64,000 nt of DNA from Halichoerus grypus (taxonomy: Eukaryota > Chordata > Mammalia > Carnivora > Phocidae). Shown in pieces: positions 36,888 through 48,795 of the stretch. A program made the translations under genes and the position numbers. How positions within the stretch are numbered: position 1 is the first letter of the stretch; every line of letters starts with the position of its first letter. A model generated the notes under the pieces. That model was given only the letters and a program-made list of their open reading frames with translations, was not told the origin of the DNA and ran no database searches. Location of the stretch: contig NC_135717.1 of the NCBI RefSeq assembly GCF_964656455.1, positions 12,181,033 through 12,245,032 of the forward strand, given 5' to 3'.

Positions 36888-37154
36888 AAAACAAGCCCAG
36901 ATCTAGAACTCACATGTTGTATTCCCTTATGGGAGCTTCCCATTGTACCCTTGCTGCCCCCATTGGTGGCGGGATGTAGGAGCCGTGGGACATCTGTTTT
37001 GGAGGCCAGAACACTTGTGTCTCCTCTCCTGTTTATCGGTATGCTTCTTCTGAAAGACATGCTTCAAGAATATACAGAATGCCAATCGTGATCAGTTGGG
37101 TAATAGCTTTGTTCTTCAGTGCCAGAATCCACCATCATTGGGTCATTGCTTTAA

Positions 37155-37375
37155 TAACAACAATGATAATAATGGCTAATATTTATCAAGGGCAGTGCAC
37201 GTGATGTTCATTGCACCCGGAACATTATCACATTTAACCCTCACAGCAGCCCTGTAACAGGGAACATATTCCTCATTTTAGAGATGAGGAAGCTCTGGTT
37301 CAGAGAAGTGAAGTAACTTCCCCATGGTCGTGTGGCTAGACTGTCTGATTCCAGGGTCTTTACTGCCTTTCTGGG
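37155..37375 (-). mobile_element. MIR, antisense
   Basis: Contains ACAATGATAATAATGGCTAA, CATTTAACCCTCACAGCAGC, TTTTAGAGATGAGGAAGCTC and AAGTAACTTCCCCATGGTCG, the ordered antisense MIR core. Confidence 0.8.
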
Positions 37376-37983
37376 CTGGTCTCTGATAAACTTTCCCTGG
37401 AATATGCTTTCTCCACCCCATCTTAGGATGGTTCTAGAGCTGAGCCCTAGGAGTATTATTGTCTTGTCACAACCCTCTTCCATGTCTGCAAATACTTGAT
37501 TATATAGAGGATTTCACAGTCAGTCTGGCTCAGTCCTGGCAACTCTGCTTATTGTAGGTGGATTACTGGTTAAGCAGATATCTTCAGTCTTTCCGAGCTG
37601 AATTTGGAGCATTTTTCAAGACCTGTACTGTGAAGTGTGTTAACAGAATTTAGGCCAGTGTTTTCAAGTCAGCCGACCCTATTGAAGTGGTTTTAATTTT
37701 GTTCTCCAGTGAAATAAAAGCCCCAGACACCACTAGTGACTATACTCCTTAGGAATGTAAAAATCATCTTTTTAATACTTGTGCTTTTGAGGACAAATAT
37801 ATGGTAAGTTTGCTTTAAAATATAGTTGTATAAAAATATGTGTATGTGTGTATATAAAACATAACATAACCAATGCCCATGGACCCACCACTATCTTTAA
37901 CAAACCTAGGCATTTTACCATACTTAAAATTGCAGGTTATTTTTAGTGTGTACTGTCTGAAGGGGAAGCGAGTCAACTGTAAG
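37376..37983. other. Unique intronic sequence
   Basis: No gene or named repeat; a short TATATG/TG-rich stretch near 37830-37855. Confidence 0.4.
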
Positions 37984-38155
37984 GTTTAGAGCAGAGGATT
38001 CTTTAAACTTAACTGCACGTTAGAATCCCCTGGGGAGCTTTAAAAAAGAAGTCCCCGTACCCATGGGAGGATGGAGGGAGCCCCTACCTCATCATCAGAA
38101 CTTTAAAAAGCTCCCCAGGAGGTTCTGTTGTGCAGTCAGGGTAGAGATCCTCTGT
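37984..38155 (+). mobile_element. MER5-like DNA transposon relic
   Basis: AACTTAACTGCACGTTAGAA, TCCCCTGGGGAGCTTTAAAA and later AAAGCTCCCCAGGAGGTTCT show the order of a MER5/hAT-Charlie non-autonomous element, with eroded ends. Confidence 0.5.
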
Positions 38156-38495
38156 CTGGAGGAAGGTGGCCGTTTTTCTTCACTGGGTTTTCTCAGATGC
38201 CCAGTACCAAGCCATGTGATTAGTGAGCTGTACTCCAAGTCTTTTTCATTTTCTCTAATGAACTTTTTAATGTGGTCTGCTCTCCCAAGATTCTGAGGGG
38301 TGATGTCCTGGGGTGCACCTCTCCTGATGCCATCATCCCCCTACCCTGAGATAAACTGGGGATACGTTTACATATTTTGTTAGAAAGCATTTAGAGACTA
38401 GGAATGAGGCATTAGAGAGGGGACTGAGACATTCAGAAATGTTGGGAGCTACGGTTGTAAGTGGGTTGAGCTGGAAGTTCTTATAAAACTGCCTT

Positions 38496-38697
38496 GGGGG
38501 CGCCTGGGTGGCTCAGTCCTTAAGCGTCTGCCTTAGGCTCAGGTCATGATCCCAGGGTCCTGGGATCGAGCCCCACATCGGGCTCCCTGCTCAACGGGAA
38601 GCCTGCTTCTCCCTCTCCCACTCCCCCTGCTTGTGTTCCTTCTCTCGCTGTGTCTCTGTCTGTCAAATAAATAAATAAAATCTTAAAAAAAAAAACA
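38496..38697 (+). mobile_element. Can-SINE in AUTS2 intron 1 (sense)
   Basis: Head GGGGGCGCCTGGGTGGCTCA, tail AAATAAATAAATAAAATC. Perfect duplication AAAACTGCCTT at 38485-38495 and 38698-38708. Little diverged. Confidence 0.95.
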
Positions 38698-39019
38698 AAA
38701 ACTGCCTTAGAAGTCAGTGGGGACCTAGGGTTTCATTTAGAAAACTTGGAGTCACATGTATCTTTACAGGAAGGCTCTGAGCCATCGATGGCAGATGAGA
38801 ACTTTTTGGCCGGAGTCACAGCTTTATCAGTCTTTTGTGGGTTAAGGTGTATAGTAAGGTATCTTCTGCCAACAGAGTGGCCAGCTCTCTGTGGACACAT
38901 CTGAGGCTGTGACATTTTTCAGAAGTATTGCCAACTCAATTATTTGGGGCCTAATTATCTCCTGTGGGCCTTAGCTTTCTGGGACACCCACACCCCATCC
39001 AGTGTACCCATACCCCTTT

Positions 39020-39140
39020 TGCCCACTCATTCATTCAATAAATGGTTGTTGAGTTTCTCTTTGTGCCAGGCACTGTTTCAGCCACTGGGGTTTGTCAACA
39101 GAGCCCCTGATGTCAAGGAATGACATTCTGTGGGGGAGAG
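39020..39140 (-). mobile_element. L2-like relic
   Basis: TCATTCATTCAATAAATGGTTGTTGAG...GTGCCAGGCACTGTTTCAGC is the antisense L2 3' end. Confidence 0.6.
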
Positions 39141-40384
39141 GGGTGTTACATTCTGCTGTCACATTGTCCTTTGGTGTGTCTAGCAGAGAAAATGATGTGG
39201 TGGAGCTGTAATCCTCCTTTAGAAGAGCTCTAGGGAACCATCTGGCAGGTAGGAAGCGTTTTTGCCTAATTTGGCTTAAGTTTTTTGGTTCTTAAAATCA
39301 TTTCGGTTACAAATGCTTTCACAAATTATTTCTTCAAGAGATGCTAAATGCTCGGACGTTAAAGTTTGGAGGGACTTTTGGAATCAGTTGAATTTTATCA
39401 GTTACCAGCTTAAAATGAGGAGAATGAAAAAGATGTACAGGGTAAGTTTCAAGCTTAGGGAAGATACCGAAGAAATAATGATACTCAGCTCTCTTTCTGC
39501 TTCAAGTGGAATCCCCTAATCCACTTGTGTGCTTGTAAGTTTGAAGGAAAGGAAGGCAGAAAGGGAAGTTTATTTCTAGGTCTCTATACTGGGCCAGGCT
39601 TTCAGGTTACTTTCCCTGGGAAGACTTAATCGGAAGTGAAGCTCAAATCTGTCACCATTTCCCACAGCCGTCAGGGAATTGGGCACTGATGAATACCGTT
39701 GGATCCCTGATAGAGGGAATGCATTAGAGATGATTTTTGGAGTCAGTCAATAAACTGGATCTTGAGAAGAAAATACATAAAGTTTGAGGGAGAAAATACT
39801 GAAAAAGAAATCTTATAGCTTTGGGTTAAGTGGAGGAAGAAAACAGTGGTAGATAGGATTTCCTTGCTGCGTCATTGTCTTTACCGGCCATGGTTGTTGA
39901 CTAAAGAGGGAAAAATAAATCTCATCATATAAAGAACTCCTTATATCTGTAAGCTCTTTGAAAAGAATCATCTAAAATAATAAGAAAGCAAATAAAGTTT
40001 TATAAGCTTTTGGATTGCTAAAGTAGACTTTGACTTTAGTGTGTGAAAGGGTGGGAAATGAGATTTTTTTGTTCTTGTTGCTCAGAGGATAAGAATGCTT
40101 TCTTTTTCCAGTTTTGGCTTTCCTGGGGTGGGGTGCTCTTAGAAATCTGTGGGTCCTCCAGGACTGTGTGTCCAGGTGCATAGAGTCCAGTACTTTTGTG
40201 TACCTGCCCACAGGGACTTATTTTTGGAATAAGTGCAGGGACTTTCTGAGAGTTTACGGAAGTGAAGATTGTACCAGAACTCTTACATAGCTCGAAGATC
40301 TTTTTGTTTCTCCTTTGATTAGGAAGGGTATGAAAGTACATGTCAACTTTATCTCCACCATCAAGTCAGTATTGGTATATTTGG
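39141..40384. other. Unique intronic sequence
   Basis: No gene or named repeat in about 1.2 kb. Confidence 0.4.
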
Positions 40385-40620
40385 TAATAATACTAATGAG
40401 AACTAGTATTTGTTGAGTGCCTATGTGCCCAGGTATTGTTCTAGTTGCTGAAATCGCTTTGTGTCATCCTCACACAAAGGTCCTGTGTGGTAGGTATGAA
40501 CCCTATTTTGTAGGCGAGGAAACAGCTGCAGAGTTTACACCCAAGGTCGCACAGTGTGTGAGTGGTGGACCCCATGCATTGTGGCTTTAGAGAGCCTGGC
40601 TTGAACCACTGCACCACAGG
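40385..40620 (-). mobile_element. MIR, antisense, nearly full length
   Basis: From TTGTTGAGTGCCTATGTGCC through TTTTGTAGGCGAGGAAACAG and CCCAAGGTCGCACAGTGTG to GCCTGGCTTGAACCACTGCA, covering most of the element. Confidence 0.8.
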
Positions 40621-40657
40621 ACTAAATAAATGCTTCTGAAGTGTTTTATTCGGATGC

Positions 40658-40691
40658 TGTTTTGTTTTTGTTTTTGTTTTTGTTTTTTTTT
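40658..40691. repeat. (TTTTTG)n simple repeat
   Basis: Four or five T5G units ending in a T-run. Confidence 0.9.
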
Positions 40692-40739
40692 AAATGGGGC
40701 TTTTGACCCTTTCTTAATCCCTCCCCCTCTTATGCATGT

Positions 40740-40925
40740 TTTCAGAGGTGTTAGTACTCCCTCTTAGGCTGTCACCTTATTACAGATGAGAAAATGGAGA
40801 TCTAGAAAATTACATAACTGCTCTGTGCGACCTAGTGAGTGAGTGGTACGACTGGGATGTGCAACCCAAGTTGTCTAATATATAGGTCACTGGTTTTCCC
40901 ACTGTGCTGTATTGCTTCCATTAAA
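40740..40925 (-). mobile_element. Second MIR-like relic, antisense
   Basis: TTATTACAGATGAGAAAATGG...GTGCGACCTAGTGAGTGAGTGG...CACTGTGCTGTATTGCTTCC follows MIR order but is quite diverged. Confidence 0.55.
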
Positions 40926-42232
40926 AAATTTTTGAACTGAACTAAAAATTTACAAATTTAATTTGTGTCACTCCTGTGGATGAACTAAATTAAAATAGCT
41001 AGGTACTGTGTGATTCTGCCCTAGGGAGGAGGGTGGTAGGCATTTTAGAAACTAACATTTGCCTGTGGGGTTATCTGACCTACTCCTGAGGACGTGTCTC
41101 TCTAGCCTTTAGTAGGCTTACTTAAAAAAGTGGAGCGAAGAGCTGTCCTCAGACTTGAGTTTTCTGAGGATTCGTGGAAGGGCAAGTGTTTGTTTTTTCT
41201 TTTTTTTAGATTTAAATTAGTTGTATCCCACAGGAGGGTAAAGTTAAAAAAAGACCTAAAGAAAAAAAGAAAAAGTCCTAAATGCAAGCCTTCTTTAGTT
41301 ACATTTCCTTGTCTGGCAAATAAGATTTTAAAAGGAGGGTGGATAGAACCACCTTGATTGTTGGTGTTTGGCTTTTTGTTTTTGTTTGTTTTTTTCTTTG
41401 GGTCCTGTGATTCCTTTTGTTGTAACCTCTTTCCTTGGCTAATGCTTTGTTTAAAAACAAGTGCTCTGGTATTCTAAAACAAATTATCCAGCAGGCTCCC
41501 TGATTGTGCTCTCAGATAAAAGACCCCAGGGTAGTGCTCTTTCTATCTATGAATTGCTGTTGTCTGTGCATGCCCAAAAGCAAAATTCAGTTTACTGCAG
41601 TGCTTCCAACCCAGATTAATGTGGTTATCTAAAACTAGAGAATATGAATTTGAAAGCGGAAATGTGCATTGTGTTTAACCCTTCAGAGACGCCTGATGGG
41701 AATCTGGTCTATAGTGAGTAGCAGTTTTGTCTGGGGTTAGAAACTTTGAGCTCCAGTTGTCTTTGAGTTTTTAGCTAAATGACTTTGGTCGTGTCCTAAA
41801 CTTCTGGAAATCTAAACTCTCAGTGCCACAATGATGATAATGAGAGTAGGGGCAGGCTCCCAGAGGTGCTGTGGAAAAGCACAGGTTCAGATTTTGCCAA
41901 TGACCCTAAATCCCAAGTGGCCACAGACGAGTAATTTGATTTCACAGGTTCTGTTCTTAAATTTTCAGGATGAGGTTCCCAGTACGAGTAACTTAGTGAT
42001 TATGACTTAATATCAGTCTCCTTTTAGGGGAGATGTTGTAATTGTGGGGAGAATATTCATGAAAACCTTAGCCAGGTGTTTTTTGTATTTGATGAGAGCA
42101 CCGTTTCTGTTACTTAAAGCTTCTCTGAAACTTTCCTAAATAATTACAGTTTGTCACCCATCTTGGGTATGGAGAATTGGGATGGGGTGGTTTCAGATTG
42201 TTGGGAAACACAAGTTCTTCCTGCCTTGTGCA
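40926..42232. other. Unique intronic sequence
   Basis: No gene. The stretch 41440-41690 is repeat-free and might be conserved, but without strong motifs. Confidence 0.4.
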
Positions 42233-42440
42233 GTGGTTTCGAAACCCTGGGTTGCACATGTTCACCCCCTGGGTAGCTTGTTAAACATACAGATTCCTGG
42301 GCCCTGTTCCTGATCTACTGAAAGTTAATCCCTGCTGTGTGGCCCTGGCACGTGGTTTTAACAGCCCCCCCCCCCCCCAACCCCGAGTTCTTTTACAGCA
42401 AGCCCCCTGCACAGAAGGTTTGGAATCGCTATTTTAGAAC
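42233..42440 (+). mobile_element. MER5A-like DNA transposon, with a C-run inside
   Basis: GTGGTTTCGAAACCCTGGGT...AGATTCCTGGGCCCTGTTCC...GCACAGAAGGTTTGGAATCG matches MER5A order and its terminal repeat pattern. A run of about 14 C (42365-42378) lies in it. Confidence 0.65.
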
Positions 42441-42559
42441 ATTTTTGAGTGTTTTCTTGGGTCATCAGTAATGGTAGTGGTTTAAGTGGTTTAATTTCTG
42501 TGCTACCAAACTTCTTCTGAAAATAAAACACTCATGCCTATTTGGTTTTAAGACCTTAT

Positions 42560-42740
42560 ATATTGTGAAGTAGAACACATCCTGAAGTAAGTATAGTGTA
42601 CAGCTTAATGAAATATCATGAAGTGAACACCCAAGTAACCAGGACCCAGGTAAGGAAATAGAACATTGCCAAAAATATTTGATTTTTATTATGTTCTTCA
42701 AATTTATGCTTCCACCACTTCTCTTCAAATCCCCCATATT
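42560..42740 (-). mobile_element. Old L1-type fragment
   Basis: ACAGCTTAATGAAATATCATGAAGTGAACACCCAAGTAACCAGGACCC resembles the same antisense L1 segment as 15690-15760. Confidence 0.5.
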
Positions 42741-43285
42741 AGGCATATAAGTAAGTTGATAGAACACTGTAATAAGGTACAAATGAAAAAAGCATTCTTT
42801 CTGTACTAGTTCTTGATCATTCTCATGTTTGTAAGTTTTGGTAATGTTAAGTTTGTGTTGCTTATCTTTGTTTTGATTCAGCCTTTAAATCAGTTCCTGA
42901 CAGTGACTATTAACGCTTTCAGTGTATATCAAGATTAAGCTCTAAGGTTCTATCTTTTCTGAAATCTAATTCACTGAAAATATTCTCATGATAGTTTTGA
43001 AAAATGTCTAAAGACAGATTTCCAGCCCTGGCAGTTACGATTCTAGTAAACAAATGAGTCTTGTCATTACTGCCCTGGTAGGCCTGGTAAACATGTCTCA
43101 GTAGCCAAATGTCTTTATCTTGGTACAGGAGGAAAGGTGGCTTCTTATTCTTAGTTAACCAAAAATAAAAGAAGTCCCACCCTCCTCTTTCCACCCTAGA
43201 ATAATCTCTCCTCCAGATCCTTTCCATTCAGAGCATTTAAAACCAAAGGTAATGAAGTTTGCCGAGGGCTTTTTCTGTTTCCTTT
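42741..43285. other. Unique intronic sequence
   Basis: No gene or named repeat. Confidence 0.4.
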
Positions 43286-43289
43286 TCCT

Positions 43290-43480
43290 TTTTTTTTTTT
43301 TTAAGATTTTGTTATTTATTTATTTGCCAGAGAGAGAGAGAGAGCACACAAACAGGGGGAGCGGCAGGCAGAGGGAGAAGCAGGCTCCCCACAGAGCAGG
43401 GAGCCTGAGTAGCGGGGCTTGATCCCAGGACCCTAAAGGCCGAAGGCAGACGCTTAACGACTGAGCCACCCAGTCGTCCT
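43290..43480 (-). mobile_element. Can-SINE in AUTS2 intron 1 (antisense)
   Basis: Long T-run and TTAAGATTTT at its start, head GAGCCACCCAGTCGTCC at its end. Flanks share CTGTTTCCTTTT(C/T). In gene sense it presents a pyrimidine tract followed by AAG, resembling a splice acceptor. Confidence 0.92.
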
Positions 43481-45379
43481 TCCTGTTTCCTTTTTCTTTT
43501 GACGCTTAAGAATCATTAGATTCTTAGTGGGACAAGTTCTAGCTGTATTAATAAACAGCAAGCTTGCTTGTTTTCTTTGGAAGGGGATGCTTATGGTAAA
43601 GGGACGTGCAGCAAGCCCGTCCATGAGCTGTGTTCGCATGAAGGGAGAGCTGTCCTCGCTGCAGGCCGTGGTGGTTAATGATGATGAGCCAGGGGCTGCG
43701 CATCTGTACTTCCCTGGCAGGCACGTGGGTTCTGTGGATGTGAGAGCTGCCCCCTCCCCGCTACCTCACACTCCTCCATTCTGGTTATCTCCAGTATCAG
43801 CTGAACAGGTGACAAGACTCCAGTCACCCTGCCTGAATGGCTTTCCATTTTTCCAAAAGTACACCAGAGGCTTGTTTTGTTACAGTACATTGATTAAATA
43901 AATATTCCTGTGTTCACAAAGGAACTGAAATCTGTTATGGCACTCTGCAGTTATCTGTCCATTAGTAGCAAAGAAACTGCTGCCGTTTTCTCCCCTCCCC
44001 CCTCCTTTTTATCCTCTTCACCAGGCAGATTCTCAGAGGTGCAAGTAACATAAATTATCTGACCTCTGCTTTCAGGCGTGTGTGAAGCAGGAGGGGTGGT
44101 GTCATGCACTTTGGTTCCACATGCCGTTGGGGCAGCGCCCAAGGTGCGTGGATAATAGGAGAGCTCGAGTGATTTAGATTAGAAGATTCTTTCTTGCTTT
44201 GGGGTTGTGGGACCTTTGTCTCTCCCCTTCAACTCTTAGCAGAAGTAGATTCAGGAAGGTCTTTCAAATTAGCTTGACTTCTTTTTACAGGAAAGGGTGC
44301 TTCTGGTGTTGAAGTAGTTCTGTGTGCATGCTGTCAGATGTGGAAGCCACAGGGCCCCTGTGAGACTGGGTCCCATTGTGCTTATTTATGTACAAGTACC
44401 CTTCACAGGGCAGACCCGGAGAGACCCTCAGAGACCCTCACCATTTGGGCAGATGGCCGTAGTGGACAGTGAAATGACAGGAATTGTAGTCATGGTGGTG
44501 CTGGTGGGTTCCCTTTCATTTTTTGGATTCTGGTGGGACTCATCAAGATAACACATGGAGGTAAAAAACACGACTGAGTTATGTTACTAAGGTGTCAAGC
44601 ACCTCAGTAATAAGGAATGATTAGTACACCAAGTGTGAAGTGACCAGTATTTTTCCTTTCTGTGCAAGGCATTATAAAAAGGGTCTGGACAGGGAAAAGA
44701 GAGGGTAGGAGGAGAAAGCGTGAGACTGGAACATAGGAAATTAGGCTTGTGCAGAAGACACTATGAATGATTTTGGTGTGAAGGAAGTGTCATGTGGAGA
44801 GAAGTGTGACCACAGGGAGGTGTTGAAATGTTAGCAACTCCTAACGTCTACTGCTAAGAGGTGACCCCTTTGACCGAAGTGAATTGGGTACCCTTGGGTA
44901 GCTGTGACATTAAAAAAATGGTGAGGAACCTTGTTGCTGTGTGGCTGCCAGAAACACATAAATAGGGAGAACCGATTCGAGTAGGTAAAGTGAAATCTTA
45001 GTGTGTGTCTCTTCCAACTGACTGTGGGTAATTAGTTGGAAATGACATTAACCTGAGCTTAATTGTAATTTTGCATAGTAACAACATACCAGCTGTTCAC
45101 TGTATTCTTTCCTGGTGGTGTGATTTAATTATTTTTTGCTATCTTTTAAGCTCTAATTTTATGTTGTGTTTTCCTTTAACCCCTCCTTGCTGCCATGTCC
45201 ACAGCCCCCACAGTTTGGCGGTAATGTCATTTCGGCTGCTTCCGTGCCCACTCCGTACTGAGGGCTTGGATTGCTCTTGGTTTTGCAAATCAGTTGGCTT
45301 CTTAAAAGGCCACATTGGAAAGTTCCCAAGATGAAGGTGGGTGATTGGAAACCTTGTTGTGTTTTTGGGATCCTCCAAA
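43481..45379. other. Unique intronic sequence
   Basis: No gene. A 10-bp tandem repeat (GAGACCCTCA twice, about 44421-44441) is visible. The ORF at 43527-43901 has no known domain and no typical coding character. Confidence 0.45.
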
Positions 45380-45835
45380 AGGTTTTAGCTTATGAAATAA
45401 ATAATATGGATAATTCCAGCCCTGTCAAAGGTGCTGAAAATATCAAGTGAACAAACCAAAAAAGAAGTTAATTACTGAACAGTGATTGCTCTGATATAAC
45501 CAATTACTGGATCATTAAATGTTTATTACCTTTTATATGCTCATTTACCCCATAAGGGCAGTTTCTTTTTTAAGTCATTAAAACAGAAATGGGATTGAAA
45601 AAAAAAATTCTGCTTAAAAAATTTCCACGAGACTGAAGTATTAAAAAGGTCTTATGTGATCTGACAGCTGAATAGCTTGTTTTTCTTTGGTCTGTTGAAT
45701 TAGTAATTAATGAAATGTATTGCCTGAGCAGAGAAAATAAGATTAGTTTTGCTTAGAAAGAAAACAAAAGCAAAACATTAACCCCTAAATGCAGGTTAAT
45801 ATTAAAGTGTAATATAAAAAAGTGTAAAAAGAATC
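45380..45835. promoter_or_regulatory. Candidate conserved non-coding element
   Basis: Repeat-free and AT-rich. Contains GTTAATTAC (about 45468), AGTAATTAATGAAATG (45702-45717), TCAAAGG (TCF-like, 45427) and further ATTA words. Dense homeodomain cores in unique intronic DNA of a developmental gene suggest an enhancer; conservation is untested. Confidence 0.25.
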
Positions 45836-45859
45836 TAGTCTCTTTGAATGATAAGATGC

Positions 45860-46060
45860 TCTGTGGTAACACTTATTAATTCATTCATCACTTTCTTGAG
45901 CACCAACATTATGTTTACAAGGAATGGGGTTATGTAAATACAGAGGAGGCAAGGGGCCCCGTCCTCCTGGAGACTCAGGGTTCGCAGAGCGGTTAAACCA
46001 GATGCTTTATCGTTACTGAAGTGTCCACGCAGTTGTGTTAATAGGCACAGGTACATTCTG
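45860..46060 (-). mobile_element. L2-like relic
   Basis: TTAATTCATTCATCACTTTCTTGAGCACC...GGCCCCGTCCTCCTGGAG resembles antisense L2. Confidence 0.55.
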
Positions 46061-46072
46061 TGGGGCCGGGGT

Positions 46073-46202
46073 GGTGGTTATGAAGAGAGATTTTACTTTC
46101 GGAGAACACGGTATCTTGTGGATTAAGAGCAGGGGGAGGTGGTTACGAAGAGCGATCTTGCTTTCGGAGGTCACGGTGTTGTGAAGATTAACGGCAGGTT
46201 CT
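46073..46202. repeat. Tandem duplication, two units of about 65 bp
   Basis: GGTGGTTATGAAGAGAGAT at 46073 is repeated as GGTGGTTACGAAGAGCGAT at 46138, followed by the parallel phrases TTTCGGAGAACACGGT / TTTCGGAGGTCACGGT and GGATTAAGAGCAGG / AGATTAACGGCAGG. The units are about 80% alike by eye, so the duplication is old. Confidence 0.85.
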
Positions 46203-46375
46203 CTGGAGTCCCATCCCTTGGTTCACATTCCAGCTTTGCAGCTTATTAGGTTCGTGTCCTTTTACCTCAGTGTCTTAATCTGTGAAGTGGAAAAATAGTA
46301 ATGCGGGGTTGTTGTGAGGATGAGATGAGTTCTTAGGTGCTGTGACCGTGTACAGCACATCTTGGGGGGTGGTGG
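46185..46375 (+). mobile_element. MIR, sense
   Basis: TTAACGGCAGGTTCTCTGGAG...CAGCTTTGCAGCTTATTAGG...TGTTGTGAGGATGAGATGAG follows MIR from its tRNA-like head. The 65-bp duplication covers the start of the head. Confidence 0.75.
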
Positions 46376-46919
46376 TGTCAGTGCTGGTGTCATTTTTATG
46401 GGATAATGCAACAGAATTCTTTCTTAGGGGAAATGGCAATTTAATTGGATGCTGAGGAACAGAAAGATGTTTCAGGCATTTCTTGTATTGTCATGTGTAA
46501 CCACATACTTAATTTACAATGCCTACAATAATGTGTGCTTATGTAGCATCATTGTCAAAAGATTACAAAGGGCATTTATAACAGTTTATTCTCAGAACAG
46601 CCCTCTGAAGCAGGGAGACTGTATGTGCACATTCTCCGGAGGTGTGAAAGGCTGCAGGGAGCAGGGCACCGCCAGTGACTATCCTTTAATTGAGGTATGT
46701 TTGGAGCCGGGGTTTATTGTGGGTAAATTAGACCAGTAGAGAGAGGCAACTCTTTAATTTCCTCAATTTTATATTTAATTCTTAGTTTAAAAAATTGCAT
46801 TTGTGAGCAAGTACGTTGTGGTAAATAAATTACCAAGATGTTTTCTGTAGTCTTTAGCAGTAGTGAAACTTGCTTATTCCTAAGGTAGCAGCTCACAGGC
46901 AGTTGAATGTCTAGGAAGT

Positions 46920-47110
46920 TTATAATGATGATAATGAGCATTAGTTGGGCACTTACTGTGTTCGAGGCACCGTTAATTGTCATAACACTGAAGTTCTCAC
47001 TCTTACTATCCCCATTTTACAGATGAGGGAGTGAGGCACTGAGATACGATTCAGTGACCTGCCTGAGGTGGCACGGCCGTTCTTGGGCATGAACTCTTAA
47101 TAACTTGCCT
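46920..47110 (-). mobile_element. MIR, antisense
   Basis: GATGATAATGAGCATTAG, CACTTACTGTGTTCGAGGCA, CCCCATTTTACAGATGAGGG and TGACCTGCCTGAGGTGGCAC. Confidence 0.78.
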
Positions 47111-47129
47111 TAAATTTATATAAACCATT

Positions 47130-47860
47130 TTATTTTGATTTATGTTTTACAACAACCCTTTGAGAAAGGTAGATTATCACCATTTTGTAGGGAGAGAGGG
47201 AAGTGTAGTATATGAGAAGCTGATGGAGTGTCTTGGTGAGCTTTGTTGGGACCGAACACGAATTTTATACAAGACGGGCTACTCCAAGCAAGGCACTTCT
47301 GGGCCTCCAGACCTGTAAAACGAGACGACGACATTCTGTTCCATGGACTCACATCACATTAGCTTTTGAAGGAAGCTTTGACTCTGTACAGTTCTTTGAG
47401 TCTGCATAATTCTAGTATAGTTTGGACTCAAACAGACTTCTATATCTTGGGTCCACTACTTAACAAGACATACCACGTTACCTAACTTGTCTTAGCATGT
47501 TTTATTATTTATAACACGGCATCCTAGTTCTTAGTCTCTTCAGGGCTGTTTTGAAGATAATGCATGTAAAGTACTTAGCTCTAAACCAAGGGTAGGTGGG
47601 ATTCTCATGAATTGGTTCAAACCAGGGGTCACACAGGAAGCTGGGCCTGGGCTAGAACTCCATCTTGACTCCCCTGAGCCCTGGTTCCCTCCAGCACACG
47701 TGCCATGTTACTGGGATGTGGAAGATCTTATCACAGTGAGGTGTCCTGACTTCCCAATACAAACCGTCAGTCCTGATTCTTTCTTTTGACTCATCACGTT
47801 GTTGTCTGTATGACATATAGTGGCTCTAGTAAGGAGTTTGTTGTTTACATGAAGTAATTT
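47130..47860. other. Intronic sequence with weak MIR-like piece
   Basis: A weak antisense MIR-like segment at about 47150-47240. The remainder is unique. No gene. Confidence 0.4.
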
Positions 47861-47879
47861 CCTAAAATAACTGTGGACA

Positions 47880-48045
47880 GTAGATGGTGAGCAACACGAG
47901 GGCAGGGGATCTGCTGTCTGCGGTTTTCACCTTGTACTGTGGCGGGGGGCGAGGGGCTAGGATACCTGGCACCCAGTCTGGGGTCTAGCATCATTTATTG
48001 TGTGAAGGAAGGAAGAAAGGAAGGAACAATCCCATTGAGCTGTAG
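47880..48045 (+). mobile_element. L2-like 3' relic
   Basis: AGCAACACGAGGGCAGGGGATCTGCTGTC...ACCTGGCACCCAGTC...AAGGAAGGAAGAAAGGAAG follows the L2 3' end, with a GAAGG-type expansion at the tail. Confidence 0.55.
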
Positions 48046-48654
48046 AAAATGGGAATGAGAAAGGAACAGGATTTTTAAATTTTCAGTTTTGTAGGGAAGA
48101 GGAAATTGAGGCACCTGATTGGGTAGGTTAAGCCTAGTCTCTTAATCACGAGGTCTTACAAATGGGGCATAATTTACACCCTTGAAAGTGTCGGCATATG
48201 TTCTTCTGTTAAGAACATATTTTTATTGTAAAACAGAATTTTATCCAGGTCAAGAATTTCGTCTAAATTAGAGCATACTCATTCCTTTTTTGTGGTTTGA
48301 ATCTGTGGTGTCAAAACTTGTCAGGAAGGTTTAACAAAGCTGGGCTTCTAACGATGTGGAGTTCTCACTGGTTGTGAATCACAGCATGACCTTTCAGGGA
48401 AAACAAAACAAACAAACCACCAAATACACTAATCAGATTTTTCTTTTTCTTTTTTTTAAGTATCAGAATTGTAAACTCGCACTTAACAGCTTGTCAGGCC
48501 CACTTGGAGCAGTTTGGACAGTTGCCTTTCTCTGTTTCTGTTTGTGCAACACATGGATATATATATCCTTTTTAAATAACATATTAGGGAAAAAATTAAA
48601 GTTTTTCTTCCACTAAGTTAAGGTACATCGGTGGTTTCATCGTGAAACTTTATA
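48046..48654. other. Unique intronic sequence
   Basis: No gene or named repeat. Confidence 0.4.
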
Positions 48655-48795
48655 AAAACATAGATTTCTGAATACCACTTACAGAGAGAGCTGCTGAATC
48701 TGAATCTCTCGGAGGGTGAGACCCAGGGATCTCGTTTCTGAAAAGCACCCTGATCTTTGATTAATCGTATTTGGAAGCCACTAAGATAGAGAACT
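48655..48795 (+). mobile_element. MER5-like relic
   Basis: GCTGCTGAATCTGAATCTCTCGGAGGGTGAGACCCAGGGATC matches the middle of MER5A-type elements; ends eroded. Confidence 0.5.
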
